From positions 53,557,858 to 53,621,857 of the forward strand of contig CM054155.1 of assembly GCA_028751875.1 (NCBI GenBank): a stretch of DNA of 64,000 nucleotides. The letters are read 5' to 3'. The translations under genes and the position numbers were made by a program. The notes under the pieces were generated by a model. It worked only from the letters and a program-made list of their open reading frames with translations. It had not been told where the DNA came from and ran no database searches. Below, piece after piece: positions 23,801-35,670 of the stretch. Within the stretch, counting starts at the first letter, position 1; each line of letters begins with the position of its first letter. This stretch comes from Rapana venosa (Eukaryota; Mollusca; Gastropoda; Neogastropoda; Muricidae).

Positions 23801-24750
23801 TTCCCCCTTTTTTTTTTAAATTTTTCAAAATTTGGAGCTTCGAAAATTTGGGGGGGTTGGTAAGGTGGGGGAAAAAAATTAAAGTTTTTTTTTAAAGGGG
23901 GTTTTTGTAATTTTTTAAATTGGGGTTTTTTTTCGAAAAAAAATTTTATTGTAAAAAAGATTTTTTTGTTTAAAAAATGGGTTTTTTGGTTTTTTTTTGG
24001 GTTAAAAAAAAAGGTTAGGGGGAATGGTTGTGTTTTTGGGGGAAAAGGGTTTTTTGACGGTTGGGAAGGGTGTTTGGTGTTTGATTGTTTTTGAAAAGTT
24101 TTTTAGGGGGTTTTTTTGGCCCCCCAAAAAAAATAAAAAAAAATTTTTACAGTGTCTTGTTAAAAATAACCCCTGGTTTTTAGTGGGGGGGTTTTTTGGG
24201 GATGAAAAAGCTCCTTTTTTTGGGGGCTTTGTTTTAAACTTAAAAAAAAAAGAAAGGAGCCCCTTTTGGTTTGGGGGGGGGGAAAGGGGAGGTTTTAAAA
24301 AAAAAATTTTTTTGGGGAGGGTGGGGGGGGGTTGGGGGTTTAAAAAGAAACCGACAGGTTTTTGGTGGCGGTTTTTAAAAATTAGGGTTTGTTTGGTGTC
24401 CGATAGAAAAGTGTGGGGGAAAAAAGGGGGGGGGTTTTTAGAAAATTAAAAAGGAAAAAAAAAGGGTTCGAAAAATTGGGTGCCCTTGGGGGGGGGGGGA
24501 AAAAAAATTGGTTTTGGGGAAAAGGATGGAATGGGGGGGGTCAGGGGGAAAGGGGGGGGTTTAAAACTTTTTTAAAAAATGGTTTTGGAAAAAAGGGGTG
24601 GGGCCGGTTTTTTTCCCGATTAAAAAGTTAGTCTTTTTTGGGCCCTGGGGGGGGGTGGGGGGGTCCCTTTCCCCCTTTTTTAAAATTTTAAAATTCAAAA
24701 AAAAAAAAAATTTAAAAAATTAAAATTTTTTTTTTTTTTAAAAATTTAAA
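20891..24750. other. No gene seen; AT-rich, then severely collapsed sequence
   Basis: At 20.9-23.3 kb the sequence is AT-rich with no recognisable frame. From about 23360 to 24745 it becomes almost entirely runs of T, G and A, a texture no natural coding or repeat family explains. I read this as failed consensus at the end of an unpolished segment. The change to ordinary sequence at about 24750 is abrupt. Confidence 0.7.
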
Positions 24751-24995
24751 AAAGGGTTCAAGTCATACCACGACAGCGTTGTGCGCAAAGCGACTGCCAT
24801 CTTGGCTGATCCCTCCCATGATATGTTTTCTGAATTTCAGTTGTCTTCAGGTCGCTGTTTTTGGTGCCCCTTAGTAAAACAAATAGAAAAAGAAATTCTT
24901 TTATTCTAGTAGTCATTCGAATTCTAAATTCAAAGCAACACTGACCACAGTTTTACATAGTGGGTGTGGGTGTGTGGTCATGAAAATAAGTACTC
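24751..24995 (+). pseudogene. C-terminal fragment of a LINE polyprotein
   Basis: A plus-strand frame beginning at the junction with poor sequence reads HDSVVRKATAILADPSHDM, then a Ser-Gly-Arg segment, then TNRKRNSFILVVIRILN. This is the extreme C-terminal layout of a LINE polyprotein, in which the last residues carry a conserved basic TNR stretch. The upstream part is lost in the collapsed segment. It may belong to the same element as the 3' end at 28290-28335, with the RTE-like element between them. Confidence 0.55.
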
Positions 24996-25017
24996 CTGTA
25001 TCTTACTTTGGGCTTAA

Positions 25018-27815
25018 ATGATTTTTAAATCTCAAACAGAAAATGAAAAGAATGAGCCTCAATATATTAGGACTTTCAGAAGTGAGATGGAAAGGAGCAG
25101 GCTGCATAACATCCGGCAATTACACCATTCTTTACTCAGGAGGAGATCAAAACCAGAAAGGAGTTGGCATGATTCTAGATCAAGAAACCTCAAAGACCAT
25201 CAAAGGTTTCTGGACTGTAAATGACAGAGTCCTGATAGTAAAACTTTAGGGCACACCTTTCGACATTGGAATAGTACAAGTATATGCACCAACAGCTGAT
25301 AAAGATGACGCAGAAATTGAGGAGTTTTATGAAAATATCGAAAAGGCAATGAAGCAAATGAAGTCTCAAGATATCAGAATAATAATGGGTGACCTCAATT
25401 CAAAGGTAGGAAAAGGGAAAGATGAAACCACAGTTGGCCCATTTGGAATAGGAGTGAGAAATGAAAGAGGAGAGCGGCTCACGGAATGGTGCAAGGAACA
25501 AAAGCTGGCTGTCATAAACACATGGTTTGAAAACCATCCAAGAAGATGCTGGACATGGAAAAGCCCTGGCGACAGAACCAGGAATCAAATAGATTACATC
25601 CTGATTCAAGAACGCTTATGTAACTCTATAACATCTTGTAAGTCCATGCCAGGTGCAGACTGTGGAAGTGATCATGTCCCAGTTATCGGTACAATGCGAC
25701 TAAAATTGAAAAAGTTGTCAAAAGCAAAAAGAACACCAAAACTGCAAATGAACATGCTACAAACTGACGAAGAAATCAAAGAAAAATAGAAGATCAAAGT
25801 TGGAAACAAATTCGATGGCCTAGATCAACTCACCACTACAGAGGAAAAATGGCAGATGATGAAAGATAGCATCAGCAAGGCAGCAAAAGAATATATACCA
25901 GTCATAACTAGAAAGGAACATAAAAAGTGGATGAGCTCCGAGATTTTAAACCTAATGGAAAACAGGAGAAAGGCAAAAGTAGATGAAAAGAAGTATAAAG
26001 AACTTGAAAAACTGGTTAAGAAAAAATGTAATGAACCCAAGGAAGAAGGATCTTTTATGCGTGCAAGGAAATTGAAATGAATGCAAATTTTGATAGCAAA
26101 CTTATGCATGAAAAAATAAAAGATGTGACAGGAAAGAAATCATCTGCAAAAACAGGTTGTATAAAGTCGAGAGATGGAGATATACTCATGGAAAAAGAAG
26201 ATATTCTTAACAGGTGGTCAAAATACATCGAAGAGTTATACCACGACGACAGAGGTCCACCTCCTCTTTTTAGCAACGAAGATGGCCACATAATCATGGA
26301 AGACGAAGTGAGACATGCACTCAGCAAGATGAAAGTGGTAAGGCGCCAGGACCTGATGATATCCATCTGAATTGATAACAGCCTGGATGAAGTGGGAATT
26401 AAGGCAGTCCAAAACTACCAAACAATATTATATGACACAGGAGAGATTCCGACAGATATGAAGAAGTCCATCTACATTGCGATCCCTAAGAAATGGGTAC
26501 AGTGAATGTGACCAACATCGTACAATCAGCTGATGAGTCACTCACCAAAGTTCTTTTAGGGAATACTCATGAATAGGAATAAAAATAAAATACTCCCAGA
26601 AATATCAGAAACGCAATTTGGATTCATGGCAGACAAAGGCACCAGAAATGCAATCTTCGCATTGAAAACTCTCATGGAAAGATCCATCGAGGTCAGAAAG
26701 ACCTGTACCTCTGTTTCATTGACTACTCAAAAGCGTTCGACAAAGTACGACACTCCAACTTGTTTGTATTCTGGCAGGGCTACACATTCGACGGGAAAGA
26801 TCTTCGAGTCCTCAGAAACATATATTGGGAACAGGAGGCAGCTATTAGAGGGCGACAATGACATCAGTCAATATAGACCAATCTGCAGGGTGTGAGGCAG
26901 GGCTGCGTGTTCTCGCCTGATTTATTTAATGTATATAGTGAAAACAATTCTACGAAATATTGAGAAGCATGAGGGAATTAGTGTTGGTGGCCACAACATC
27001 GACAACCTGAGATATGCAGATGACACAGTCCTTATTTGCCGACTCTGAAGAAAAACTGCAAAAGATTTTAACAACAGTAACAGACGAAAGCGAAAAGAAA
27101 TGGATTACAGCTCAATGAAAAGAAGACAGAATGCATGATGATCTCGAAAAAAGCTGTTATACCACAATGCAACATAGCCTGTAAAGGAGAGAGAATCAGA
27201 CAAGTAAACACCTTTAAATACCTTGGTTGTACTTTCACCCGGACGGCAAGTGTGACACAGAAATCAAGAAGAGAATCGGTCAATCTAAGGCAACTTTTAA
27301 CAACATGAAATGCATTTTTACCAACAATAAGATAAGCCTCAAGACAAAGATCCATGTTTTGAGAGCCTACGTATGGTCCATTCTTCTGTGCGGATGTGAG
27401 TGCTGGACCCTAGCCAAAGGACACAGAACAGCGACTAGAAGCAGTTGAAATGTGGTTCATCGGAGAATCATGAAAGTCTCATGGACAAAAAGAAAAACAA
27501 ATGCAGAAGTAATGGAAATGGCTGGGTACAAGAGATCCCTTCTCAACACCATCAGAGAAAGACAGCTAAAAAAATTTGGCCATATAATCAGGGCTGACGG
27601 ACTAGAGAAACTGTTATGGAGTGGCAAAATCTGTGGAAACAAGAGCAGAGGAAGACAACGCACAAAATTCACAGACAGATTAAACAAATTCGCAACGAAT
27701 AAAGAGAGCACCAACAATGAGCGCATGAGAGGGACCGAGAACAGGGAAGAATGGAGAGCCATGATCGTCGAGGTCTGCAGGACCAGACCGGACACTTGAA
27801 GAAGAAGAAGAAATC
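25018..27815 (+). mobile_element. RTE-like LINE: endonuclease plus RT, decayed
   Basis: Plus-strand non-LTR retrotransposon in good-quality sequence. The endonuclease domain starts internally (NILGLSEVRWKGAG, about 25058-25100), continues through FDIGIVQVYAPTADKDD (about 25260-25310), the catalytic IIMGDLNSKVG (25380-25412) and QIDYILIQERL (25585-25617), and ends SDHVPVIG (25669-25692). After a linker, RT shows QFGFMADKGTRNAIF (26613-26657), FIDYSKAFDKV (near 26720-26750), GVRQGCVFSPDLF (near 26890-26930) and RYADDTVL (27009-27032). The C-terminus includes a Cys/Trp block (CGCECWTLAKG) and RERQLKKFGHIIRADGL. The last codons are followed by a short GAA tail. There is an in-frame stop after LIVKL (25246) and several frameshifts, so it is inactive. 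The 5' end is truncated within the endonuclease. Confidence 0.88.
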
Positions 27816-28289
27816 GTGTGTGTGTAAGTTTATGTCTTTACTAGTCAATTGTTATTATGGTGCGCGCACGCGCGCGTGTGTATGTGTGTATTTACTAGTC
27901 AATAGTCTATAAAATTGTGTTCATATATTGATGCGTGTGTATGGGTGTGCACATGTGTGTGTGCGTGTGTAAGTGCGCGTGTGCGTGCACACGTAAATAA
28001 TAAGTTCATATGTCTTTTAAATCAATGTTTTTGTTCTGTTGTATTTTTTATTTTTATTTTTTACAACATTGTATTCCTATTTTGGCGTGTGTGTATGTGT
28101 GTGCGTGCGTGCATACGCTGTGCGTTTGTGTGTGCGCCCCTGGGCTTTGTGTGTGGGTGTATATAATATACATATATCGTATATATATATTTTTTTAAGC
28201 TATCTTGGAATGTTCATAACAATATTAAATATATTTTTCTTCTGTCTTTTGAGATAATTATAAGAATCAATGTGCCTGTCAGTATTGTA
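27816..28289. repeat. GT/GC-rich alternating tract, no gene
   Basis: Purine-pyrimidine alternation: gcgcgcacgcgcgcgtgtg near 27860, GT runs to about 27990 and again at 28085-28160, then TA alternation near 28165-28190. Small open frames are Cys/Val low complexity. The block may be the 3' UTR of the LINE ending at 28335. Confidence 0.75.
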
Positions 28290-28335
28290 ATTGCCTTTCA
28301 TGGGATGATTAAAGTGTTTTTGACTTGACTTGACT
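28290..28335 (+). repeat. LINE 3' terminus with GACTT tail
   Basis: The phrase catgggatgattaaagtg, followed by three GACTT units (28322-28335), has the form of a LINE 3' end: a short conserved terminus plus a simple-repeat tail. It probably terminates the element whose C-terminus lies at 24751-24995. Confidence 0.45.
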
Positions 28336-28712
28336 TTCTGATAAAGTTCGCAGACGACAGTGTTCTGTTATCTCTCTTCTCCGGATCACCGAGTTCGTAC
28401 ACTGGTGTGACGAGGCCTATCTGGAGCTAAATGTTTCTAAAACTAAAGATCTTCCTTTCGATATCAGAAGATCAGGGCACACTCCAAAGTATATTATTAT
28501 CCATAATCAAGAAGTTGAAAACGTTTCGAACTATAATTATCTGGAACTGTTTTTGACCACAAGTTTAACTGAGATGTTAACACTGACGCTATTGTCAAAA
28601 AGGGACAACAACGTGTGTATTTTCTGAGGAAACTTAACTCATTTTTTGTAGACAAAATGATTATTTCCTTGTTATACAAGTCTTACATAGAGAGTGTTCT
28701 AAGTTTTGTGAA
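28336..28712 (+). pseudogene. LINE RT fragment (active-site box to thumb)
   Basis: Directly after the GACTT tail a plus-strand frame reads an RT active-site box, FADDSVLLSL (about 28345-28375), then FVHWCDEAYLELNVSKTKD, then a YNYL segment and, after a frameshift, RKLNSFFVDKMIISLLYKS ending ESVLSF (28710). This is the palm-to-thumb part of a LINE RT. The frame breaks near 28540 and the coding match ends where a different dispersed repeat begins. Confidence 0.7.
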
Positions 28713-29035
28713 CAAGAAAATCACTGGAAAAACCTCAAGTGAACATTCGGAAAGTGGTGAGGGTGTTGAAACTGAAGATGACCTAGCTTTCAAGAACTGC
28801 TTGTCTTCTTCTAATAGCATAAAGTACATATTTACAGACATGGCGAAAGACATCTTCGCTCTTTCCGTCTAGCAGTCTTGACAGAGGTAAATCAAAAAAA
28901 CCTTGTCTTTCATATTATCATATAAAGGACAAGCAAGTAAAAGAAAGTTCTTCATTTTCTTCGTGAAAACCACACGCGCATTGCTTATCCCTCGGATTTT
29001 CACTGTGCCTCTACATATTGCAGTTTATAAGTAAT
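28713..29035 (+). repeat. Dispersed repeat, copy 1
   Basis: Shares gtgagggtgttgaa, actgaagatgacct and several later blocks, including tcattttcttc and the catattgca end, with 54075-54400 in the same orientation. Both copies follow LINE-like sequence. No open frame is conserved between the two, so it is probably non-coding, such as a LINE 3' UTR or a SINE-like unit. Confidence 0.65.
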
Positions 29036-29222
29036 ACACCTAGTCTTACATGCGAAAACGCGGCTCTCTTTCTTTGCTAAAGACATAGGTGGATGACCAT
29101 TCCTGAATAAATATATCTACTAATCTCTGTTTGAATTTACTTAAAAACAGCGTTCATTACTGGTACTTTGATTTAACCATACAAATTGAAAACCTGCCTA
29201 TATAACATGTCCTTAATATCTG

Positions 29223-30175
29223 TCACCTAGCTTTTTTTTTTTTACCCCGCTTATCTAAAGACAAAAGCATCTGATAACATTGTTTTGGAAGTCTGTCTGC
29301 TTCCATCAGCAGTAAATGCAGCCAGTACTTCACGGATCTTACAGTTGTTTTTTGATGAAAAGAGGATATCTGCCTAAAGGTACACCCAGATATCGCTTGC
29401 AAGCTAAAGGTATACTTTTTCAAGGTTATCAAGTCTATTAACTTCCCAGACTTCAGAGGAGTATAACAATGTTGACAGCGATTTTCCGTCAAAGTGTTTT
29501 GTGTCATTTCTTTGCACGTTGAATAAACTCTACTTAAAATATGCACCGCTCTTTTTCCTTTAGTAACAAAAGCAGCAGTTCCAAGTTTACAACTTAGTTT
29601 TGTGGTAAATGTCAATCCGAGATACGTGTAACTGTTAACCACTTCTACAAGATCACCATCATAAAAACATTTTTCATTTTTTATAGGTGTTAATCTTTTC
29701 TGAAAACCACAACCTTAGTCTTTTCTTTATTAAATCTAAATTTTAAATTATCACATGTTTTAGATCTCAATTGAGTCTGCAATCCTCTGGAAGTGGTTGA
29801 CAACAATACCACATCGTCAGTGAAGCTGAATACCGTGAACACCAAATTCATTAATATGATGGGCTAAATTATTTAAAAACAGTGAAAAAAAGGGTTGGAC
29901 TAAGAACACAATCATGGCGAACTCGCGTAGGACAAAGAAAAAAAGCCAATGTGTTTGTTATTAATTCTTACACAGAATAAGATGAGATACATAGCTTGAG
30001 AGAGCAAAAAAACTTTCCCCTCACGCGTTTTAAGCTGTATTTTTCCAGTATGTAACACATTCTTAAAAAGTTCATACCATTTCCCAAGTTTATTTTACAA
30101 CTGATACCAGTATTTTGCTCCCTCATCCTTTTAAATTTTTTCCAAAATATGCAGAATCTTGCTTTTCTTGTCAAA
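29223..30175 (-). pseudogene. Minus-strand LINE RT and C-terminal fragment
   Basis: Minus-strand non-LTR retrotransposon relic. From the right: a degraded RT block with GKFFCSLK (near 30020), a RHDCVLSPTLF block (near 29900-29930), the active-site region reading DDVVLLSTTSRGLQTQL (about 29770-29820), FRFNKEKTKVVVF (near 29720), then the thumb, VVNSYTYLGLTFTTKLSCKL (about 29590-29645), and the C-terminal VKYWLHLLLMEADRLPKQCY (near 29280-29340). The wording parallels the larger minus-strand LINE at 35.7-40.4 kb (IRYWLRLLRMDEARIPF there), so they are one family. It ends at an A-run (T-run on plus, near 29231). Frameshifts near 29400, 29690 and 29880. Confidence 0.72.
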
Positions 30176-31611
30176 AATCAAAAAAAATTTTTTTTAACCC
30201 TTTTTTCTTTTTTTTTACAAAACAATAATTTTTTCCTTTTTTTTTGTTTTTCACAAAAACCCTTCTTTTTTTAAAAGTTTTAATTCTTCTTTAGTTTTTT
30301 CTCGGAAATTTTTCCAAAAGGGAAAACGGGTTTTTTCTTTTTCCCCTTTTGCCTTTTCATTACTTCTTGTGGAGCAACAAATAATAGAGGGCCTTTTCCC
30401 CAAATTACTGTTAGGGAAGAAATAGCCTCTTCAACCGATACAAATTTTTTCGTTAATTGTCTTTTGAAATCCCTCCCCCCCCCTTTTTTTTCTCCCAAAT
30501 GATTTTTCCCTCAAGTATATTTTCTCCTTCCTTGCAGTAGTACAATACTTCATACTTTTCTTTTTGTATGTAGGTTTAACACCTAATTCGCAGGTAAGTG
30601 GCCCGGTCTATTGCATTCAGAACTTCGGGTGTTTCATCTTCCCCCAGAAACAAATCACTGATACATAAAATAATCCAAACCTTGCCCTGAGTCTCAAGGT
30701 GCCCATGGTATGCAAAATCAGATTGCCAATCCATCACATTACAAACCCCAAAGGTGCTACCAAACAAATTAACACTTTGTCTTCAGAATTGGAGAAAAAA
30801 AAATAATCTTTTGTGTTTTGTACACAAAATTTTGAATTCATCAAAAACTCAAGTTTTTTCATTTTTTAAAAAGTTTTTCGTGCATTTTAAGTCGCTGCAA
30901 AGCATCGGAGAGAAATCATAAAGGGGCTTCTTAAAAGGCCTTAAAAAATAGCCATTGTCAGTTTTGCTCCAAAATGGTGAGTAGTGGGAAGTACACAGTA
31001 TATAAAAAACATTTTCTTTTTTTTTAAAACTCTTACTATTTTTCAATATAACAACATTTTCTTTTTTCTTATGAATCTTTTAACACCCCAGAGAACATTT
31101 TTCACGAAAACCCTAACCCCAGAGTGCCTGCCGTGCTTAGAAGCTTTTTGCTTTTGAAAATAATTGTTAAACTGTGCAAATGATGCTGTTTCAGATTCCC
31201 GAGAAAAAACGTTTCTGTTAAGGAACAAAATCTACTGGTACAAATCACAAGTCTTCGCTTTGCTTTAAAAATCAACCACACATTGTCCACAAAAATGTCA
31301 TTATACATTTATTTTGTTTATAGGGGGCATGTTTTAACTCTTTGGGTTTAAAGCCCCTTTTGTGTCATGCTTGGCTTACAAGGGTATGATCCCGGGCCAA
31401 AACCCTATCATTCCCCCTCCCAGGTGAAGGGCTCCAGAGTCATTTCCCGACCTCATGACTTCCCCTGTAATGCTTCTGTCTTGGCGCCCCCTAAAGCATC
31501 AGTGAGCTGCTTTGGTTTAGTGCCGGCTGGGAATTTTGACTCCAAGCGCTGCTCCTTTGACTTCACCCCCCCTTTCCCTGTTGTTCTGTGGAAGAGTCTG
31601 TTGAAGCTGGT
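30176..31611. other. No gene seen
   Basis: A poor-quality patch at 30180-30500 with T/A/C runs, then AT-rich sequence to 31330. I recognise no frame, RNA or repeat unit. Confidence 0.5.
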
Positions 31612-32713
31612 TCACCTACCTTTTTCAGTCATTTGTGTGCCATGCCCTTGCAGCATTTGACTCGAATAAAGTTGCATATCTTTTGTTATTACACTATTGA
31701 AAAAGTCTGTCCAAAACATCTTTTTGTTCAACAAGTTCCCCAAAAAGCGTTTACGTGTTTTATTCCGTATTTTGTTTATATGGTGTGTTTTCTTGTGTTG
31801 TCTGTTTCTGTTGCCCAACTCTACCGTTTCGCCCCCCTTGTGTCTGGTTTTATCACCGTCCACGCAGGGTTTTGCCCACCTGGGGCAGCATGTGTGAGCA
31901 GGCGCAGCAGGTCACTGGACTGTGTCTCTGGGAGTGTGCCCAAACCCGGACTGTTTCCTCCGCCTTTTTTCCCTGGTTGCTGGTTGTGCGTGCTCCCCGG
32001 TCTGGAAGCGCCGCTGTTGGTTTTTTGGGGTAGTTGGTGCCCGGAAAATGGGAGTCGATGGCAGCGTTGTGGACTTGTTTTGCTGGTTCCCCTTTCTGGA
32101 CGGGGTCGACTTTTTCAAAGCACTGATAGACAGGGGCTGCGGTTTGTCCCCCCGGTCCAAAATCCCCTTTCCCTTTTTCTCTGTATTTCTGGTCTCTTGT
32201 AAATTTTGCCCTTTTTCTTCCAGTCATTTCTCCCGGGAATCTTTTTTATGGGAGTCGAGTAGTTTGTGGTGCCTGTTCTGGTAATGCTGTAGTCCTGTTT
32301 CTGGATTGTGTATCTCAAGATGATTTCATTTTTGGGTCAGTTGCTTTTCTCTCCTGATTGTGTTTCGGAAATAGTTTTCCATCCCTTCCCCCGACTTTGC
32401 TGATTGGGGTGTTTTTTTTAATACGATTTCTATTGGTGCTCTCTGGGGTAAATTTTTTTCCGTGAGGTTCCTGGCCCAAAAAATCCTTCATAAGCTGTCT
32501 TCTGGTCCCGCCCATTGGTACGTGTTCGAGGGTTCCCCTCCTTTTTGGGATAATAATTGCCTTATCTGCCCTTCTTAAAAAAAAGGGGTTTTTAGAATTC
32601 CAACAGTTGTGTGCCTTTTTGTTAATCAGAAGTGATTTGATATTCTCATTTTCCCCAAAGAGTCTCATCGTCGTATTTTCCCTTTTTGTCCCCCACCCCG
32701 AAATGTCAATCAT
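31612..32713 (-). other. Unrecognised minus-strand coding-like stretch
   Basis: Four partly overlapping minus-strand frames (32713-32315, 32318-32115, 32227-31853, 31863-31612) run in sequence with frameshifts between them. They share a basic, Gly/Pro/Thr-rich composition with Cys and His residues (SPVTCCACSH near 31900). The codon texture looks protein-coding, unlike the surroundings. The region has the same homopolymer problems as 4-24 kb. A gag-like or ORF1-like retroelement protein would fit the setting, but I see no diagnostic motif and assign no function. Confidence 0.3.
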
Positions 32714-33545
32714 GGGCGGCTTCCGTCACTCGTTTCTCCCCCGAACGGGAAGCCTCCTTTTAACCCAGTGAGTCCACGTCGTCTGGAATGGACAGTCAGA
32801 AGTTAGGATTGATCCCCGCATGGGCGTTCGTATTCCCGGGGTGGATCGGTGTCTAGAGGGAAGCCCGCTAAATGCGAAAAGCGGGTCGGGGGGTGTGCGG
32901 GGTTCGTATTTTCCCTTTTGGGCCCCAAAATTTTCCCCCCCTCCATTTTGCCTGATGGTGGTCTGGGCGCAGCTTTTGGATGAGACGATAAAACGAGGTC
33001 CCGTGTGTTACACAAAATTTTCGCGCGGTAAAAGAACCCACGGCAAAAGAGGTTGCCGGCAAAATTCCAGAAAAAAGCCACTTTGAAGGGGAAAAAATAC
33101 AGTTGCAGCCAAAAGAAAAAAAAATTGGCGCTGCTTTGTGGCGACGCGTTCTCCCTGGGGAAGGGACCCAATTTCCGCAGGAAATCTCGTGCTTAAAGTG
33201 GTATAAAAAATAAATAAAAAGGTTCACGGATTCCAAAGAATTCAGGTTGAAAGGTTTTTGTTTCGCTCTGTTGTTCTGCCGCCCGTTCCAGGTGTCCAGT
33301 CTCGCAGTTTGAACTGAGTTTCTGCAGATTTTGATTCTCAGCCCCCTGACTTGAAAATCTTTCAACCGTTGACATCATAGAATCTGGCGGGTGTGCGTCT
33401 AGATGGCAAAAATTTCTGTTCAAGTAGCGTTTATAGAGGTGTGTGGGGTTTTCAAGCAATGTGCATCTGTCCTAGGGCGCCAGCCCTGATTGGGAAACAT
33501 ATGTACTGTGCTCAGGACCAGCTGCGACATAGGGCAGATTAAACA
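32714..33545. other. No gene seen
   Basis: GC-balanced, somewhat homopolymer-distorted sequence. Small minus-strand frames near 32.8-33.4 kb have no recognisable content. Confidence 0.45.
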
Positions 33546-33551
33546 AAACCC

Positions 33552-33650
33552 AAAAGAGAGAGAGAGGGAAAAGGGGAGAGGGGGGAGAGAGAGAAAGGGG
33601 GAAGAGAGAGAGGGGGGAGGGGGAGGGGGAGGGGAGAGAGAGGGGGAAAG
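33552..33650. repeat. GA / GGA purine-rich microsatellite
   Basis: Runs of gagaga and gggga over about 100 bp, strictly purine on the plus strand. It is one of several GA tracts in the window (also 35606-35670 and 53085-53395). Confidence 0.9.
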
Positions 33651-33929
33651 ACCCAATCAAATGCAATACAATATTTTTTTTCAAACTTTTAAGCCCTTCA
33701 CAAGGGGACAGTCGGGGGGAATTGGGACAAACAACTCTAATAAAAAAATGCAAAACTAAAGCAAAGACTCCATGGCAGGGTTCCATGTTTTGGTTGTTTT
33801 AAAAATGTTCGATTAGAAAAATTTGGTGAACACTTTTTTCCCATTACGATGGTGAAAAAAAGGGGTTTGCTTTTTTTTCTTTTTTTTTTTAAAGATAGCG
33901 TGGTAAATGTTGGCCCTACAAGGTGTCAA

Positions 33930-33985
33930 GTCACTCTGGCCAGTCACTTTGGGGCCCCGGCTCAAATCAAGTTCGATTCCAGTGC
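33930..33985 (+). repeat. Possible tRNA-like SINE promoter
   Basis: The sequence agttcgattcc at 33970-33980 matches the pol III B-box form, and tggccagtcactttgg at about 33938-33953 loosely resembles an A-box at a suitable spacing. No tRNA fold, tail or second copy was found. Confidence 0.2.
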
Positions 33986-34478
33986 AGTTATCTCCTGTTC
34001 AATCTTACCATAATCTCACATTCACTCTTACAATCATTTCTCTTATACAAAGTCACCTCCCCTGTTTGTATACTCTCTTTACAAAACTGTCACCTTGGAA
34101 ACAAATAGTGCACATCATCATTATTCATTTTACTTAACCAAAGAAAAACTATGTTTGAATAAGTTATTTTTTCTTCATTACTCCGTTATCATCAACCTAT
34201 TCAACAGAAGTACAAGCAAATTTCACACACTCACACACACACGTCAACAAACTGATATACCAGCATGAAACACATTTTACAAAAGGAGCAGCCTACGTGT
34301 ACACATGCACGAGTTTTTCATGGCACAGATATTCCACACCAGCCTCTCTCACTGCTTCATGAAAACTTTGTCCTGGCCAGTTTCTAACACTGTGTGTCAG
34401 GTGTCTGTGTTCTCCCAGTGCCTGTCACATCAAAATAAGGGAGGGGGACAATTTCAAGTTGACCGACTGGCTACCTTT

Positions 34479-35257
34479 CTATGGTTGAGGAACAAGATGG
34501 TCATTTACATCCATACCATACCTTTTCCCTTCTATCACTAGATGGTCATGGACCATTGCTGCTCTTTTTCCTTGACCTCTGGCAGCCTTCAGGTAAGGTA
34601 AGAGCTTCTTTCTGATCTCTCTCACAAGCAGAGAGAAATCCTCACTGACAAAAGTTGTGTTCCTTTCAGTTTTTGTTTTACTTGCAAAATCCTCCTTTTA
34701 TCTTTAAAGAATGTGTAGCATGCAAGTATGGGTGAATTTGGCTTAGAGTTAAGCCTCTGTACCTGATCAAACTGTACACGATCTGAAAACTGCAATTTAT
34801 CGGTGAGTACGTCCTGGATTGAGTCTTCACAATCTTGCCTGCTATCCTGATCTCTATGGGGAATGCCATGTATGATAAGATTATTCTGCTTCGAACGCCT
34901 TTCTAGGTTATCTGCTTTCTTTTCCAGAGACTCTACCTGGGCATTTAAAGACTCATTTTCTGACTTTAATACATCATTTTCCTGTCTTAAATCTGACAAA
35001 TCTTCTACCTGTCCCTGGAGATTGGCACACGTATCCTTCAGGTCTTTGATATCAGCACTCATGCTGTCACACTTACTGCTGAGATTGTTCAGTTTGACCA
35101 TGACATCTGAAAGGCAAAGGTCGTTGGACGACGTTGGTGCAGTTCTTGGTGAAGATCTTGTGCTGTCCACGCTCTCCCTCCGTGAGGCACCACCAGCACC
35201 AGCTTGACGAGTCTGCCGCCATGCTACCCCATTCTTCGTGCCGGGTCCTGGGTTCAA
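34479..35257 (-). pseudogene. LINE ORF1-type protein with coiled coil and RRM-like core
   Basis: A minus-strand frame starts MNPGPGTKNG and has a Ser/Arg-rich N-terminus, then a long leucine/glutamate heptad region (about residues 50-125, from VKLNNLSSKCD to KKADNLERR). Next comes the short block RSKQNNLIIHGIPHRDQ, followed by an RRM-like core with FKDKRRILQVKQKLKG. A frameshift near 34640 continues it into EDFSLLVREIRKKL and LPYLKAARGQGKRAAM, ending at the stop at 34479. This layout (coiled coil, IIHGIP block, RRM-like fold, C-terminal domain) is that of L1-type ORF1 RNA-binding proteins. No ORF2 follows it on the minus strand. The ORF2 on the same strand at 40.4-35.8 kb lies upstream and belongs to another copy. 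Confidence 0.75.
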
Positions 35258-35605
35258 CTACACATCTCCACACTGGTGAAGCAAATTTCCCATGTAGAGC
35301 AGGGGGAGGAGCACACCTACGGTGACATGGTGTCACCGTGTGTGCGAGTTTTCAATGTCAACACCCTTATCACATGGCCACTAAAATATTTGCTTGCTTC
35401 AACATAAAAGAAGCAAATACTGCTGCAAAGTGACCACACCTGGCCCGAAAAGTCAGTGGAATAGCAGGCATAGTACTGGAACCAACCACTTGCCAAACTT
35501 GAAGTTACAGCTTTAACTATATCCATGAGAAAAAGCACCAAAATATCAGAGCTAATGAAACAATGACTGCACTGTTCATGACAAAGAAGAGCCAGCCCCG
35601 GAAGA

Positions 35606-35670
35606 AAGAAGAGAGAGAGAGAGAGAGGAAGAGAGAGAGAGAGAAGAAGAGAGAGAGAGAGAGAGAGAAG
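35606..35670. repeat. GA microsatellite abutting a LINE tail
   Basis: A purine tract of gagaga with AAGA interruptions, immediately next to four ATTCGG units (35671-35692) that form the simple-repeat tail of the minus-strand LINE. Local arrays may have grown from the tail or provided the insertion target. Confidence 0.9.

Noticed and set aside
24024..24631. Gly/Lys/Phe-rich open frames
   Set aside because: They lie in the collapsed homopolymer stretch; the texture is a consensus artefact.
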